Numbered from the stretch's first letter, positions 1 through 7,468 are shown. The stretch: DNA of 25,413 nt from an uncultured Lachnospiraceae bacterium (GCA_910586955.1 CAJUMM010000038.1:1-25413); one strand, 5' to 3'. Made by a program: numbers and translations. The notes: generated by a model from the letters alone, not told the origin.

Positions 1-10
1 AAACCGTACT

Positions 11-36
11 TGCTCCCGGCCATACACGGCCGGGAG
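11..36. repeat. Perfect 10-bp inverted repeat (hairpin)
   Basis: Two perfect 10-nt arms, GCTCCCGGCC and GGCCGGGAGC, flank a 6-nt loop. No T-run follows on either strand, so this is not a clear intrinsic terminator by itself. It lies just beyond the larger hairpin at 47-90 and may be part of the terminator region of the upstream minus-strand PTS operon, or belong to a gene outside the window. Confidence 0.6.
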
Positions 37-46
37 CAGACAGAGA

Positions 47-90
47 AAGGGCTGCCGTCCTGCGGTATCAACCGCAGAATGGCAGCCCTT
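47..90 (-). terminator. Probable terminator hairpin after first PTS operon
   Basis: Ten-nt arms AAGGGCTGCC (47-56) and GGCAGCCCTT (81-90) pair perfectly, with an inner stem CTGCGGT/ACCGCAG. Read on the minus strand the hairpin is followed by CCCTTTCTCTG, a modest T-rich tract. It lies about 235 bases past the stop of the IID gene and is the first strong hairpin downstream of that operon. Confidence 0.55.
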
Positions 91-325
91 GGGATTTTAG
101 CTTTGGTAAGAATCTGCTTTCTTTCTCTTTTCTTCTCTTTCAACCGGGAACCACCTGTCTGAATCCATAAATCCTAACAGGGGCTGCTGTAAAAGCCAGC
201 TTATGCTCCCCCATCTGTCTCCCCTGAAATTCTCCGTACATTCTCTTCTATGTATCCAGACAGAAAAACTCGGTTCAGAGAAACAAATCCTATGCCTTCA
301 AGGAGGACTCCCTCTCATCAGAAGC
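91..325. other. Non-coding tail of first PTS operon; no gene seen
   Basis: About 235 bases between the IID stop and the terminator hairpin. The plus-strand open frames here are antisense to, or run into, the IID gene and have no convincing ribosome binding site. A 24-codon minus frame (140-214) was considered and not accepted. The stretch is pyrimidine-rich around 118-141. I see no RNA gene or conserved element in it. Confidence 0.5.
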
Positions 326-1150
326 TTAGAAGATTCCGAAGAATGCTCCTACCAGACCCAATACCAGCAGTGCTCCGATACAAGCAACCGGCGTCCAGCC
401 CTTCTTCTTCAGCAGGTACCAGAGGCCCAGAGTCAGTGCCAGCGGAATCATCTTCGGCAGGATACCGTCCAGAATGTCCTGAAGTACCACGGCGCTCTCA
501 CCGTTGGGGATTACCGTCTTGATGGTGGTTGCACCATAGTTAGAGGTCAGTGCACCTACTACGAATACGCCCAGCATAGACGCCGCACGGGTAAACTCCT
601 TGGCGTTGGCCGTCAGCATTTCAATGGCTTTGGTACCCAGCTTGTAGGACCAGCCCATCAGCCAGAAACGGACGCCAAACTGCACCACATTGAAGATCAG
701 CAGGAACAAAATCGGCCCGGCAATGGAGCCGTTGATGGCCATATTGGCCGTAATGCCCGCCGTGATGGGCACCAGGGTGAACCAGAAAATCGCATCGCCG
801 ATGCCGCCTAAGGGGCCCATGGCCGCCACACGCACCGAACGGATGGTGGCGATATCTGCCTTCTGCTGCTCCAGGGAGAGTACGATACCCATTACGAAAG
901 TTACCAGGAAGGGATGGGTGTTGAAGAACTCCAGGTTGTGCTCCATGGAAATCTTCAAGTCTTCCTCATTGTCCCCATGAATCTTCTCAAGTCCGGGCAG
1001 GATGCCGTAGAGCCATCCACCGGCCTGCATTCTCTCATAGTTGAAGGAGGCCTGCAGATTCAGGGAACGCCACACCATCTTGTTTAACGTTTTCTTATCC
1101 AGCGGCTGAGCCGGCGTCAGATTATTGTACTGAGTTGCATTAGATGCCAT
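326..1150 (-). CDS. PTS mannose/fructose/sorbose/GalNAc family IID component (set 1)
   Basis: Membrane subunit IID of a mannose-class phosphotransferase permease, which with IIC forms the sugar channel. Seen in the sequence: the family blocks LQASFNYERMQAGGW, NTHPFLVTFVMGIVLSLEQ and GIGDAIFWFTLVPI, a polytopic C-terminal half, and a final KKKGW-TPVAC hydrophobic segment ending in FFGIF. The start at 1150 (MASNATQ, 274 residues) is chosen because GGAGGTGACGAAG lies just before it; the longer frame to 1195 runs into the IIC gene. The start overlaps the end of IIC by 11 bp, which suggests translational coupling. The paralogue at 3636-4439 has the same start context and overlap. Substrate is inferred from the agaS/nagA neighbourhood, not seen. 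Confidence 0.95.
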   Translation of the reverse strand: MASNATQYNNLTPAQPLDKKTLNKMVWRSLNLQASFNYERMQAGGWLYGILPGLEKIHGDNEEDLKISMEHNLEFFNTHPFLVTFVMGIVLSLEQQKADIATIRSVRVAAMGPLGGIGDAIFWFTLVPITAGITANMAINGSIAGPILFLLIFNVVQFGVRFWLMGWSYKLGTKAIEMLTANAKEFTRAASMLGVFVVGALTSNYGATTIKTVIPNGESAVVLQDILDGILPKMIPLALTLGLWYLLKKKGWTPVACIGALLVLGLVGAFFGIF

Positions 1151-1946
1151 CTTCGTCACCTCCATTTCCACTTCCTGCATTCTGCTTAAGCGCAACGCGG
1201 GTCTGGAAATCGTTCAGAGCGATTGCAATACCCACGAATGCCACTAAGAGCAGCGCAGAACCGGACAGTCCCGGAATATAACCGATAATGGTTGCCAGTG
1301 CAAAGCCTGCAAAATAGATTCCCCACAGCTCATTGGAAAGCATAATGCGGAGCAGAATTGCAAAACCTACGAAACGCATCATTTTGCCTCCTGCATCGAG
1401 ACCGTTCATAATCCAGCCATATTTATCGGCAATCCCCTGCAGCGTATTGCCCAGTGCGCTTCCGCCCATCAGGCCGCCGATGCAGACAATTGCGTACAGA
1501 AGACCCAGAGCACCCATTGCCAGATAGTTCATGCGCACGATGCCCTTGGTATCGCCGGCCTCCGCCATCTTATCCGCCTTGGACATCAACGGAGACATTA
1601 CGGTGAAGAGCAGGGTGTTCATATACTGTCCGAACAGGGCGAAGGGAACCGCAAGGCCTACGGCCGCCGTGGCCTCCAGCCCGGAAGCAATGGCGAACAC
1701 CGTCGCCATAACTCCGCCGATGATCGCGTTGGGAGGCTGTGCGCCGCCAACGGGCATGTTGCCGATGGTCATCAGCTGATACGTACCGCCTACAAGCAAT
1801 CCGGTCTTCAGGTCACCGAGGATAGCCCCGATCACTGCTCCGGTTACAATAGGCTGCCACAGAGATTCTAAAAGGTCAAACTGGTCAATTCCTACGATGA
1901 ATGCCCAGACTCCAACCAGTAAAATCTGAATTGCATTAAATTCCAT
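1140..1946 (-). CDS. PTS mannose/fructose/sorbose/GalNAc family IIC component (set 1)
   Basis: Polytopic membrane subunit IIC (268 residues), which carries the sugar-binding and translocation path together with IID. Visible family features are the N-terminal hydrophobic MEFNAIQILLVGVWAFIVGID, the GAVIGAILGDLKTGLLVGGTYQL block and the glycine/proline motif MPVGGAQPPNAIIGGVMAT. It resembles AgaW/AgaC and SorC/ManY-type IIC proteins. The C-terminal tail GNGGDEDGI is acidic and matches the ending DEEDGI of the paralogous IIC at 4429-5220, partly because the same DNA also encodes the start of IID in another frame. It lies 36 bp downstream of IIB in the same operon. Confidence 0.95.
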   Translation of the reverse strand: MEFNAIQILLVGVWAFIVGIDQFDLLESLWQPIVTGAVIGAILGDLKTGLLVGGTYQLMTIGNMPVGGAQPPNAIIGGVMATVFAIASGLEATAAVGLAVPFALFGQYMNTLLFTVMSPLMSKADKMAEAGDTKGIVRMNYLAMGALGLLYAIVCIGGLMGGSALGNTLQGIADKYGWIMNGLDAGGKMMRFVGFAILLRIMLSNELWGIYFAGFALATIIGYIPGLSGSALLLVAFVGIAIALNDFQTRVALKQNAGSGNGGDEDGI

Positions 1947-1982
1947 GATTTATACAATCTCCTTTCCAAAAGTAATAACAGC

Positions 1983-2459
1983 TTATTTAAAAAGCTTTTC
2001 GATATTTTCTGCGGCCTCGCTGGGAACACGCCGGATCTCCAGTTCCACTCCCAGTTCCCGCAGTTTCGCAAAGGCAGCCACGTCTGCGTCGTCTACGGCT
2101 ACAGAACCTGCAACCTGACGCTTTCCGTCTGCCATGTGCATATTGCCGATATTTACTTTCTTAATCGGCACGCCGCCCTCTACCAGGGCCAGCACATCCT
2201 GAGGCGTCTCGCACACGATGAAAATCATCTGCTTATCGGAAGCCTTGTGGATGGTAGAGATGGTCTTCTCCAGTGTCCAGTAACGCATGGACGCATAGCT
2301 GGGGGCGGCCATATCCATGAGTCCCTGGCGAAGCTTATTGCCTGCCACGTCGTCATTTGCCACCAGAATCAGGTTTGCGCCGATGCTTCCGCACCACTGG
2401 GTTGCCACCTGTCCGTGAACCAACCGGTTGTCAATTCTTGTTAAAACGATATTGGGCAT
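1983..2459 (-). CDS. PTS mannose/fructose/sorbose/GalNAc family IIB component (set 1)
   Basis: Cytoplasmic phosphocarrier IIB (158 residues) that passes phosphate from IIA to the incoming sugar. The active-site histidine is His15 in RIDNRLVHGQV, the hallmark of mannose-class IIB. The rest of the chain follows the family: NLILVANDDVAGN, a KQMIFIVCETPQDVLALVEGG block and VNIGNMHMADGKRQV. It is the first gene of an IIB-IIC-IID operon with its own promoter (2516-2544) and a strong ribosome binding site, AAGGAGGGAG. It is clearly paralogous to the IIB at 5248-5721. The operon has no IIA, so His15 must be charged by the IIA at 7471-7905 or by one elsewhere. Confidence 0.96.
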   Translation of the reverse strand: MPNIVLTRIDNRLVHGQVATQWCGSIGANLILVANDDVAGNKLRQGLMDMAAPSYASMRYWTLEKTISTIHKASDKQMIFIVCETPQDVLALVEGGVPIKKVNIGNMHMADGKRQVAGSVAVDDADVAAFAKLRELGVELEIRRVPSEAAENIEKLFK

Positions 2460-2515
2460 CTTAACTCCCTCCTTGATTATGATTCTTCCCTGAAAATCCC
2501 ATTCAGAGTATTTTT

Positions 2516-2544
2516 ATTATAATACTTTTCACAAAAAGCGTATT
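2516..2544 (-). promoter_or_regulatory. Promoter of first PTS operon
   Basis: A perfect minus-strand -10 box TATAAT lies at 2521-2516. The -35 region 17 bp upstream (AATACG) is poor, which would fit an activated promoter. The sequence TATAATAAAAATA is shared with the promoter of the second PTS operon (5754-5759). Confidence 0.55.
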
Positions 2545-2560
2545 TGTATTTTCTAATACA
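2545..2560. promoter_or_regulatory. Candidate operator: inverted repeat TGTATT-N4-AATACA
   Basis: Perfect 6-bp arms separated by 4 bp lie directly upstream of the weak -35 region of the first PTS operon. An activator site is expected at this position. The bound protein is unknown; the AraC-type regulator of this locus is one candidate. Confidence 0.4.
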
Positions 2561-2693
2561 AAATTTATTCATTTTAGTTTTTTTTAAGATTTATCATTGA
2601 TTTTTTAACTTTTTTTAGATATTTTGTACAATTAGTAATGGTATTTTGTTCAGATTCTAAATATAATAGATAACCCACATCCTCTCCTGCATC

Positions 2694-2737
2694 AAAAAAA
2701 GGGCGTTCTCCCTGCCTGTTTAAGCAGGTAAAACGCC
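2694..2737 (-). terminator. Intrinsic terminator after HAD phosphatase gene
   Basis: On the minus strand GGCGTT/AACGCC arms (with an inner CCTG/CAGG stem) are followed by a run of seven T. It begins about 20 bp past the stop of the HAD gene and separates the second PTS operon from the promoter of the first. A T-rich flank on the other side may let it also work on the plus strand. Confidence 0.8.
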
Positions 2738-2755
2738 TCTTTTCCATCCCGTATT

Positions 2756-3634
2756 TCACAGAAAATGTTTTAAAATATATCCGGCCGCCTCCGCAATTCC
2801 GTCCTCCCGGCCTGGTCTTGTAACCAGCTCTGCGGCCTCTTTTACCTCCTCACGCCCGTTTCCCACCGCAATGCCGAACCCTGCCTTCACAATCATTTCC
2901 AGGTCATTCAGGCTGTCTCCCGCAGCAGCGGCCTGCTCCAGGGGAATCTTAAGGTGGCTGCACAGCACTTCCAGCATATGGCCTTTGGTTCCGTCCTGTC
3001 TCATAATCTCCGCATTGTGAGTGCCGGACACACAGGCTGTCAGCCCATTATAACATGCCGCTTGTTTCTGTACCTGCCGGATCTTTCTCTCGTCACAGGA
3101 AATAACGGAAATGCTGTATACCGGAATTTCCTCTTCCAGATGTTTCCGCACATCCTTCACAAGCAGTACTCCGTTCTGTTCCCGGGTCTCCCGCTTGATA
3201 AAAGCCATCCGCTCCCGGGAGACAGCCCTGCCTTCTCTCTCAAGGTCTTGAGCTTCCCTGTCAAGAACCTCCTGCCAGTCCTCACGGGCCACATAATGGC
3301 TGCTCTCACACAGGCCGAAACAGATCTCTTCCTCTTCCAGGAAACGAACCAGGCTTTCCGCCGCAGCCCTCCCAATCTCCCTGCCCTCTATGAGCTTTCC
3401 CCGGGGATCAAACAGACAGGTCCCGTTGTTGGAGATAATGTAGGGATTCAGGGAATGCCGGCTGCAAATCGTAAAGGCATCATAGTAAATCCTTCCGGTG
3501 GCAAGGGCAAAGCGGATCCCGGCGGCCTCCAGCTTCCGGATCGCCTCCAGATTGCCGGGGCTGATAGTAAAGTCCTCCTGCAGAAGCGTTCCGTCCATAT
3601 CGCTGGCAAAGAGCCGGATAGGCTTTCGTACCAT
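2756..3634 (-). CDS. HAD-superfamily (Cof-type, subclass IIB) sugar phosphatase
   Basis: Likely cytoplasmic phosphatase of a sugar phosphate or related small molecule (292 residues). Motif I is FASDMDGTLL (nucleophile Asp12, Asp14), then ALATGRIYYDA (motif II region), and motif IV is GDSLNDLEMI near the C-terminus; the central cap region is typical of Cof-type members. The start at 3634 (MVRKPIRLF) lies 1 base after the stop of the IID gene, so translation is probably coupled; the frame running to 3676 only adds residues inside IID. Being the last gene of the second PTS operon suggests it relieves sugar-phosphate build-up or recycles a phosphorylated PTS product. The exact substrate cannot be read from the sequence. 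Confidence 0.9.
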   Translation of the reverse strand: MVRKPIRLFASDMDGTLLQEDFTISPGNLEAIRKLEAAGIRFALATGRIYYDAFTICSRHSLNPYIISNNGTCLFDPRGKLIEGREIGRAAAESLVRFLEEEEICFGLCESSHYVAREDWQEVLDREAQDLEREGRAVSRERMAFIKRETREQNGVLLVKDVRKHLEEEIPVYSISVISCDERKIRQVQKQAACYNGLTACVSGTHNAEIMRQDGTKGHMLEVLCSHLKIPLEQAAAAGDSLNDLEMIVKAGFGIAVGNGREEVKEAAELVTRPGREDGIAEAAGYILKHFL

Positions 3635-3635
3635 C

Positions 3636-4439
3636 TTACAGGATTCCAAAGAAGGACAGCACGATGGAGAGCACAAAGGTTGCCAGAATCAACACTACCG
3701 GGCTGACTTTCTTTTTCTTCAGGAAGTAGTACATCAGGAACACATATCCGATAGACAGGATATTGGGGAATATCATGTCGAAAAAGTCTGCCTGCAGGGC
3801 AACGGTCTTCGCTTCGTTTACCACAATCTCCGTCTGCACATTGATGCTTACATAGGAAGCAATCAAGCCGCCGATTACGGTACAGCCCAGAACGGTAGCC
3901 GCTTTCGCAAGAACCTCGGAAAGGTCCGTAATCTGTGCAACTGCCTTCACGCCCAGATTATACCCCAGATGGGTCCAGAACCATCTCATAATATAAATAG
4001 CCAGATAGACCAGGAAAAAGACAATCGGTCCCAGGACGCTTCCTTCCATGGCCATAGAGGAACAGATTCCTGCCACAATGGGAAGGAGGGTAAACCAGAA
4101 AATTGCATCTCCGATACCGGCCAGCGGCGCAAACAGAGCCACTTTCAGGCCTTTGATAATGCCCCGGTCCTCATGGGATTCTTCCATGGAAATCAGAAGC
4201 CCCATCAAAAAGCCTACCAGATTGGGATGGGTATTGATAAATTCCAGGTTATCCGTCATAGCGGCGGAAAGGCCTTCCTTGTCATCCTTGTAAATCTTTT
4301 TCAGCGCCGGAAGCTGGGCCGCCAGAAAACCGCAGGACTGCATTCTCTCATAGTTGAAACCTGCCTGCAGGAACATGGAATTAAACGCCAGCTTATTGAT
4401 ATCTTTTTTTGTTAAAACTTTATTCTCATTAGATGCCAT
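3636..4439 (-). CDS. PTS mannose/fructose/sorbose/GalNAc family IID component (set 2)
   Basis: IID membrane subunit (267 residues), paralogous to the protein at 326-1150. Shared blocks are LQAGFNYERMQSCGF, NTHPNLVGFLMGLLISMEES and GIGDAIFWFTLLPIVAGI, and the C-terminus ends in KKKKVSP plus a hydrophobic stretch and SFFGIL. The start at 4439 (MASNENK) is preferred over 4448 because GGGGAGG lies 9 bases before it, as in set 1. It overlaps the IIC gene by 11 bp, the same as in set 1, so the two operons probably arose by duplication of the whole trio. The stop is 1 base before the start of the HAD gene. Confidence 0.95.
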   Translation of the reverse strand: MASNENKVLTKKDINKLAFNSMFLQAGFNYERMQSCGFLAAQLPALKKIYKDDKEGLSAAMTDNLEFINTHPNLVGFLMGLLISMEESHEDRGIIKGLKVALFAPLAGIGDAIFWFTLLPIVAGICSSMAMEGSVLGPIVFFLVYLAIYIMRWFWTHLGYNLGVKAVAQITDLSEVLAKAATVLGCTVIGGLIASYVSINVQTEIVVNEAKTVALQADFFDMIFPNILSIGYVFLMYYFLKKKKVSPVVLILATFVLSIVLSFFGIL

Positions 4440-5220
4440 CTTCTTCATCCTCCCCTGCCGTAGTCTGAACCGGTGTATGAGCCTTGATACTCTTCTCAAT
4501 ATTGTAAATCAGCAGCGCCAGAGCAACGCCTACTACTGCGATAGGCAGAAGGTTGGAGAAGCTCAGGAAACATGCGATTACAAAGCCAATCAGCAGATAC
4601 GGAACAAATTCCGCTTTCAGCATAACCTTCAGAAGCATTGCAAATCCAACTGCCGGAAGGATTCCTCCTGCCACCTCAAACCCATGGGTCAGCCATGCAG
4701 GCAGCATCTCCACGAAAGCCTTCATAGCGTCCTGGGCCACATAAGCGCAGAGGAATACTATAATACCGTATAGAAGGGCAATAATGCTGGTGCAGATCAT
4801 ATTGATCTTTACGATTCTTGCAGTGTCGGCCTCTTCTGCAGCCTGATCCGCTCCCTTCATAAAGAAGGAAAAAGTAGAATAGCAGAACAAAATTACATAC
4901 TGCATCAGGAAACTAAAAGGCAGTGCCAGTGCCATTGCTCCTCCTGCCTCCGTACCTGTGGTATATGCGATAACCGTGGTCATAACACCTGCCAGAACCG
5001 GGTTGGGAGGCTGGGTTCCTCCTGCCGGAGTCAGGCCTGCAAATGCCAGCTCCGTGATACCTCCGGTGAGAAGTCCAAGCTGGATATCTCCAAGAATCAG
5101 CCCTGTTAAGGTGCTGACAATGATAGGACGGAAAATAAAGAAACTCTCCAGCCAGAAGTCAACGCCTACGATAATTGCCATGATTGCCAGGCCTATGCCC
5201 TGCATCAATGTGATTTCCAT
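4429..5220 (-). CDS. PTS mannose/fructose/sorbose/GalNAc family IIC component (set 2)
   Basis: IIC membrane subunit (263 residues). The family pattern is clear: a hydrophobic N-terminus MEITLMQGIGLAIMAIIVGVD, then LTGLILGDIQLGLLTGGITEL and AGGTQPPNPVLAGVMTTVIAY, and several further hydrophobic helices. The C-terminal tail is acidic (AGEDEEDGI) and overlaps the IID start. A weak ribosome site, AGAGGGGAAC, precedes the ATG. It lies 27 bp downstream of its IIB gene. It differs enough from the set-1 IIC that the two permeases may prefer different sugars, for example GalNAc versus galactosamine as in the two E. coli Aga permeases; that is inference. Confidence 0.95.
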   Translation of the reverse strand: MEITLMQGIGLAIMAIIVGVDFWLESFFIFRPIIVSTLTGLILGDIQLGLLTGGITELAFAGLTPAGGTQPPNPVLAGVMTTVIAYTTGTEAGGAMALALPFSFLMQYVILFCYSTFSFFMKGADQAAEEADTARIVKINMICTSIIALLYGIIVFLCAYVAQDAMKAFVEMLPAWLTHGFEVAGGILPAVGFAMLLKVMLKAEFVPYLLIGFVIACFLSFSNLLPIAVVGVALALLIYNIEKSIKAHTPVQTTAGEDEEDGI

Positions 5221-5247
5221 AAAATAGTTCCCCTCTTTCTCCTTGGA

Positions 5248-5721
5248 TTAAATTTCCTTGATTCGTTCCTTCACATCTCCCGGCACATCCTGGATGTACA
5301 GATCTACCCCTGCATCCTGGATAGCCTTCAAATCTGCCAGATCCCCATCGTCCACGTACACCTTCTTGCTGATCTGGCGCTTTCCCTGTGAAAAGTGCAT
5401 ATTCCCTACATTTACCTCTTTGATAGGTACACCACCCTCGAGCATCTGGCGTACTGCCTTAGGAGTCTTGCAGACAATGAAAATCTTCTGCCGGTCAGCA
5501 GCCTTATGAATCACATCAATGGTCTTCTGAACAGTAAAAAACCGTACCCCTGCTCCCGAAGACTTGGCCGTAGTGGTCATCAGCTGCTGCATCAGCTCAT
5601 TTTCCGCCGCTTCATCATCTGCTACAAGAATTAAATTTGCGCCTAAGGTCATGGTCCAGGTCACGCCAACCTGTCCGTGAATCAGGCGGTTGTCAATTCT
5701 TGTTAAAAGAATATTGGGCAT
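5248..5721 (-). CDS. PTS mannose/fructose/sorbose/GalNAc family IIB component (set 2)
   Basis: Cytoplasmic IIB phosphocarrier (157 residues) with active His15 in RIDNRLIHGQV. Other family blocks are NLILVADDEAAEN, KIFIVCKTPKAVRQMLEGG and VNVGNMHFSQGKRQI. It heads the operon IIB-IIC-IID-HAD and is divergent from the AraC-type regulator gene. A strong ribosome site AAAGGAGG precedes the ATG. Its promoter carries the TATATCA element also found at agaS and nagA, which ties this permease rather than set 1 to the same control. There is no IIA in the operon. Confidence 0.96.
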   Translation of the reverse strand: MPNILLTRIDNRLIHGQVGVTWTMTLGANLILVADDEAAENELMQQLMTTTAKSSGAGVRFFTVQKTIDVIHKAADRQKIFIVCKTPKAVRQMLEGGVPIKEVNVGNMHFSQGKRQISKKVYVDDGDLADLKAIQDAGVDLYIQDVPGDVKERIKEI

Positions 5722-5733
5722 TTTGCTTCCTCC

Positions 5734-5748
5734 TTTGATACTGATATA
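5734..5748 (-). promoter_or_regulatory. Candidate operator TATATCA (second PTS operon)
   Basis: On the minus strand TATATCAG is followed directly by TATCAAAG, giving two overlapping versions of the element seen at agaS and nagA. It begins 5 bases after the -10 box and reaches the ribosome binding site, a position where a bound protein would block transcription. Confidence 0.45.
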
Positions 5749-5753
5749 TTTTT

Positions 5754-5782
5754 ATTATAGTTCTCGAAATTTTGTAAGTCCA
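5754..5782 (-). promoter_or_regulatory. Promoter of second PTS operon
   Basis: Minus-strand TGGACT (5782-5777) and TATAAT (5759-5754) are separated by 17 bp. Five bases past the -10 box begins TATATCA (5748-5742), a candidate repressor site with the same spacing as at nagA. Confidence 0.65.
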
Positions 5783-5864
5783 TAAAATTTTTAATAGATC
5801 CTTTACATTTTTTAGTTTTTCTTAATCTTTTTTCCCTTTTTTTCATAAAATTTCAAACCTTTTC

Positions 5865-5893
5865 TAGACAATTTCTACAAAAAACTGTATAAT
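5865..5893 (+). promoter_or_regulatory. Promoter of araC-type regulator gene
   Basis: TAGACA (5865-5870) and TATAAT (5888-5893) are 17 bp apart on the plus strand, about 22 bases before the chosen ATG. The TATATCA element is not seen here. Confidence 0.6.
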
Positions 5894-5915
5894 ATTTTTG
5901 TTTCGGAGGTATACC

Positions 5916-7112
5916 ATGCAGTTAAAAACGTCCAGTGCACTATTTGAAAAATACGGATCCGTTTACGAAGATCCCATTGAGGCCAGCGATACGGAAATGC
6001 TCAGCCGATCCTGGCATGTAATCGCCAAGCGGAGCGTCAGCCAGCTCTATCATTTCAACTGTGAAGTCTATCTGGAGATGGAGGACGGTATGGCCGCCCT
6101 GTTGGTGGGGGAAACCCCGGAGACAGACAAGCTAGAAGTATTTGCCGTACACCGCCTGGTAAAAATCAAACCAAATATTTATTTCTCGCCGATAGCCGTC
6201 ACATCCAGCATCCTCTGTAAACTGATTACAGTTCCGTCCTACTCCCTGTCCATGGAGACTATCAGCCCGCCCTACCTGTTTGACCGCATTCTTCCCCGCA
6301 TCCGGATTAACGAAATCCTGGGATATTATTATTCTATCCGCAATTCCGGTTACTCTTTTCCGGGAGAGAAACACTCTTATTTTGAACTGACTTATGTAGA
6401 TCGGGGCTGCCTGTCCACCGAGATCGACGGACAGATCTATGATTTGAAAGAGCGGGAACTGATCATATACGGTCCCGGCCAGTTTCATACCCAGAGCATT
6501 CCCGAGGGCTGCTCCTGCTCCTACGTTACCATTCTCTTTGATATGGAGGCTGTGGTCTTCGATGTGGAAAGCCGCCACTATGAACTGATATTAAATAAGG
6601 TGTTCGGATATGAGAAGAAACTCTATACCTTAATTAAAGCCTTTGTAATGGAAAGTACCTCACAGCTTCCCTATATGAACAGCCTGATGCTCTGCCTGCT
6701 TCAGGAAACCATCCTGCGGCTCCTGCAGGCCCAGTTTATTGGAGGAAAAAATGAACGGCCTATCACGGAGGCCAGACAGCACTATCAGGATGAGCTTTTG
6801 GAAAAAATTTTAAGCTACATAGATGAAACTATTTACGAACCCATTACCATCGCTGAAATCTGCCAGAAATTTTCCCTGTCCCGGTCTTCCCTGCAGATTC
6901 TCTTTAAGGAAAACCTGGATCAGCCGCCCAAGAAGTACATCAATGAACTGAAGCTGGAAAAGAGCCGGCAGATGATCTGCGAAAACAAATATACCATCAG
7001 TGAGATTGCCCTGATGCTGGGCTTTAACTCCATCCATTACTTTTCCAGGGCCTTCACCCAGAAATATGGCATGGCGCCCAGCGAATATTCCAAGACACTT
7101 TTCAAGGCCTGA
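5916..7112 (+). CDS. AraC-family transcriptional regulator with extra N-terminal domain
   Basis: Probable DNA-binding regulator of the adjacent PTS genes (398 residues). The C-terminal 100 residues hold two helix-turn-helix motifs typical of AraC/XylS proteins: ITIAEICQKFSLSRSSLQILFKE and ISEIALMLGFNSIHYFSRAFTQKYGMAPSEY. A central cupin-like ligand domain (about 130-230: GYSFPGEKHSYFELTYVDRG, then YGPGQFHTQSIPEG) is usual for the family. In addition, about the first 110 residues (CEVYLEMEDGMAALLVGETPETD and what follows) form another beta-rich segment that recalls a ureidoglycolate-lyase-like cupin, so the protein may sense two ligands. The start at 5916 has GGAGGT five bases upstream; a TTG start at 5898 is less likely. 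It is divergent from the second PTS operon. Confidence 0.9.
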   Translation: MQLKTSSALFEKYGSVYEDPIEASDTEMLSRSWHVIAKRSVSQLYHFNCEVYLEMEDGMAALLVGETPETDKLEVFAVHRLVKIKPNIYFSPIAVTSSILCKLITVPSYSLSMETISPPYLFDRILPRIRINEILGYYYSIRNSGYSFPGEKHSYFELTYVDRGCLSTEIDGQIYDLKERELIIYGPGQFHTQSIPEGCSCSYVTILFDMEAVVFDVESRHYELILNKVFGYEKKLYTLIKAFVMESTSQLPYMNSLMLCLLQETILRLLQAQFIGGKNERPITEARQHYQDELLEKILSYIDETIYEPITIAEICQKFSLSRSSLQILFKENLDQPPKKYINELKLEKSRQMICENKYTISEIALMLGFNSIHYFSRAFTQKYGMAPSEYSKTLFKA

Positions 7113-7122
7113 CAAAAAAACA

Positions 7123-7156
7123 GGTGGGGAAGAAACAGAAATATTTCTTCCCCACC
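7123..7156. terminator. Bidirectional intrinsic terminator between araC and yajC-like gene
   Basis: Thirteen-bp perfect arms (7123-7135 and 7144-7156) are flanked by CGTTTTAT on the plus side and, read on the minus strand, by TGTTTTTTTG. It lies between two convergent genes and should stop transcription from both. Confidence 0.9.
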
Positions 7157-7180
7157 CGTTTTATATTGGAAATTTTTGTC

Positions 7181-7468
7181 TTATGAATCAACCAAAGTCT
7201 GAATCGCATACCGGGAAATTTTAATCACGGTGCTTTTCGCCACTTCTACATTGACGGTTTCCTCTTCCAGTCCCACAACTTTCCCATAGATCCCGCCTCC
7301 AAACATCACCTGGCTTCCAATCTTCAGCTCCGTGTGCACCTCACCCAGGGCTTCTCGGCGCTTGCGCACATTTCTGGCGGAGATAACAGCGAGAATCAAA
7401 GCGATAACTCCCATAATAACCGCCAGCGTCACACAAGTCCAGCCAACTACTTCCCAGTTAATACCCAT
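7181..7468 (-). CDS. YajC-like membrane protein in PTS operon
   Basis: Small membrane protein (95 residues) of the YajC family. One N-terminal transmembrane helix (about 8-30, VGWTCVTLAVIMGVIALILAV) is followed by a basic RNVRKRRE stretch and a soluble domain with the YajC pattern LKIGSQVMFGGGIYGKVVGLEEETVNVEVA. Classical YajC assists the Sec translocase, but YajC-like genes also occur inside mannose-family PTS operons, for example in the pneumococcal hyaluronan locus. Here it follows IIA by 2 bases, so it is probably a PTS-associated paralogue and not the housekeeping copy. It may help insert or regulate the IIC/IID permease; that is inference. Confidence 0.85.
   Translation of the reverse strand: MGINWEVVGWTCVTLAVIMGVIALILAVISARNVRKRREALGEVHTELKIGSQVMFGGGIYGKVVGLEEETVNVEVAKSTVIKISRYAIQTLVDS

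Noticed and set aside
140..214. Minus-strand 24-codon frame with GGGGAG upstream
   Set aside because: Spacing to the ATG is only 4 bases, the peptide shows no recognisable feature, and it lies in the tail of the PTS transcript. Not enough to call a gene.
2461..2600. Sigma-54 (-24/-12) promoter for the first PTS operon, as in LevR-controlled mannose PTS
   Set aside because: No TGGCAC-N5-TTGCA pattern is seen, a good sigma-70-type -10 box is present, and no LevR-like gene is in the window.
2574..2759. Minus-strand 61-codon open frame between the HAD gene and the first PTS operon
   Set aside because: It runs through the terminator hairpin and the AT-rich promoter region, has no ribosome binding site, and reads as low-complexity at its end.
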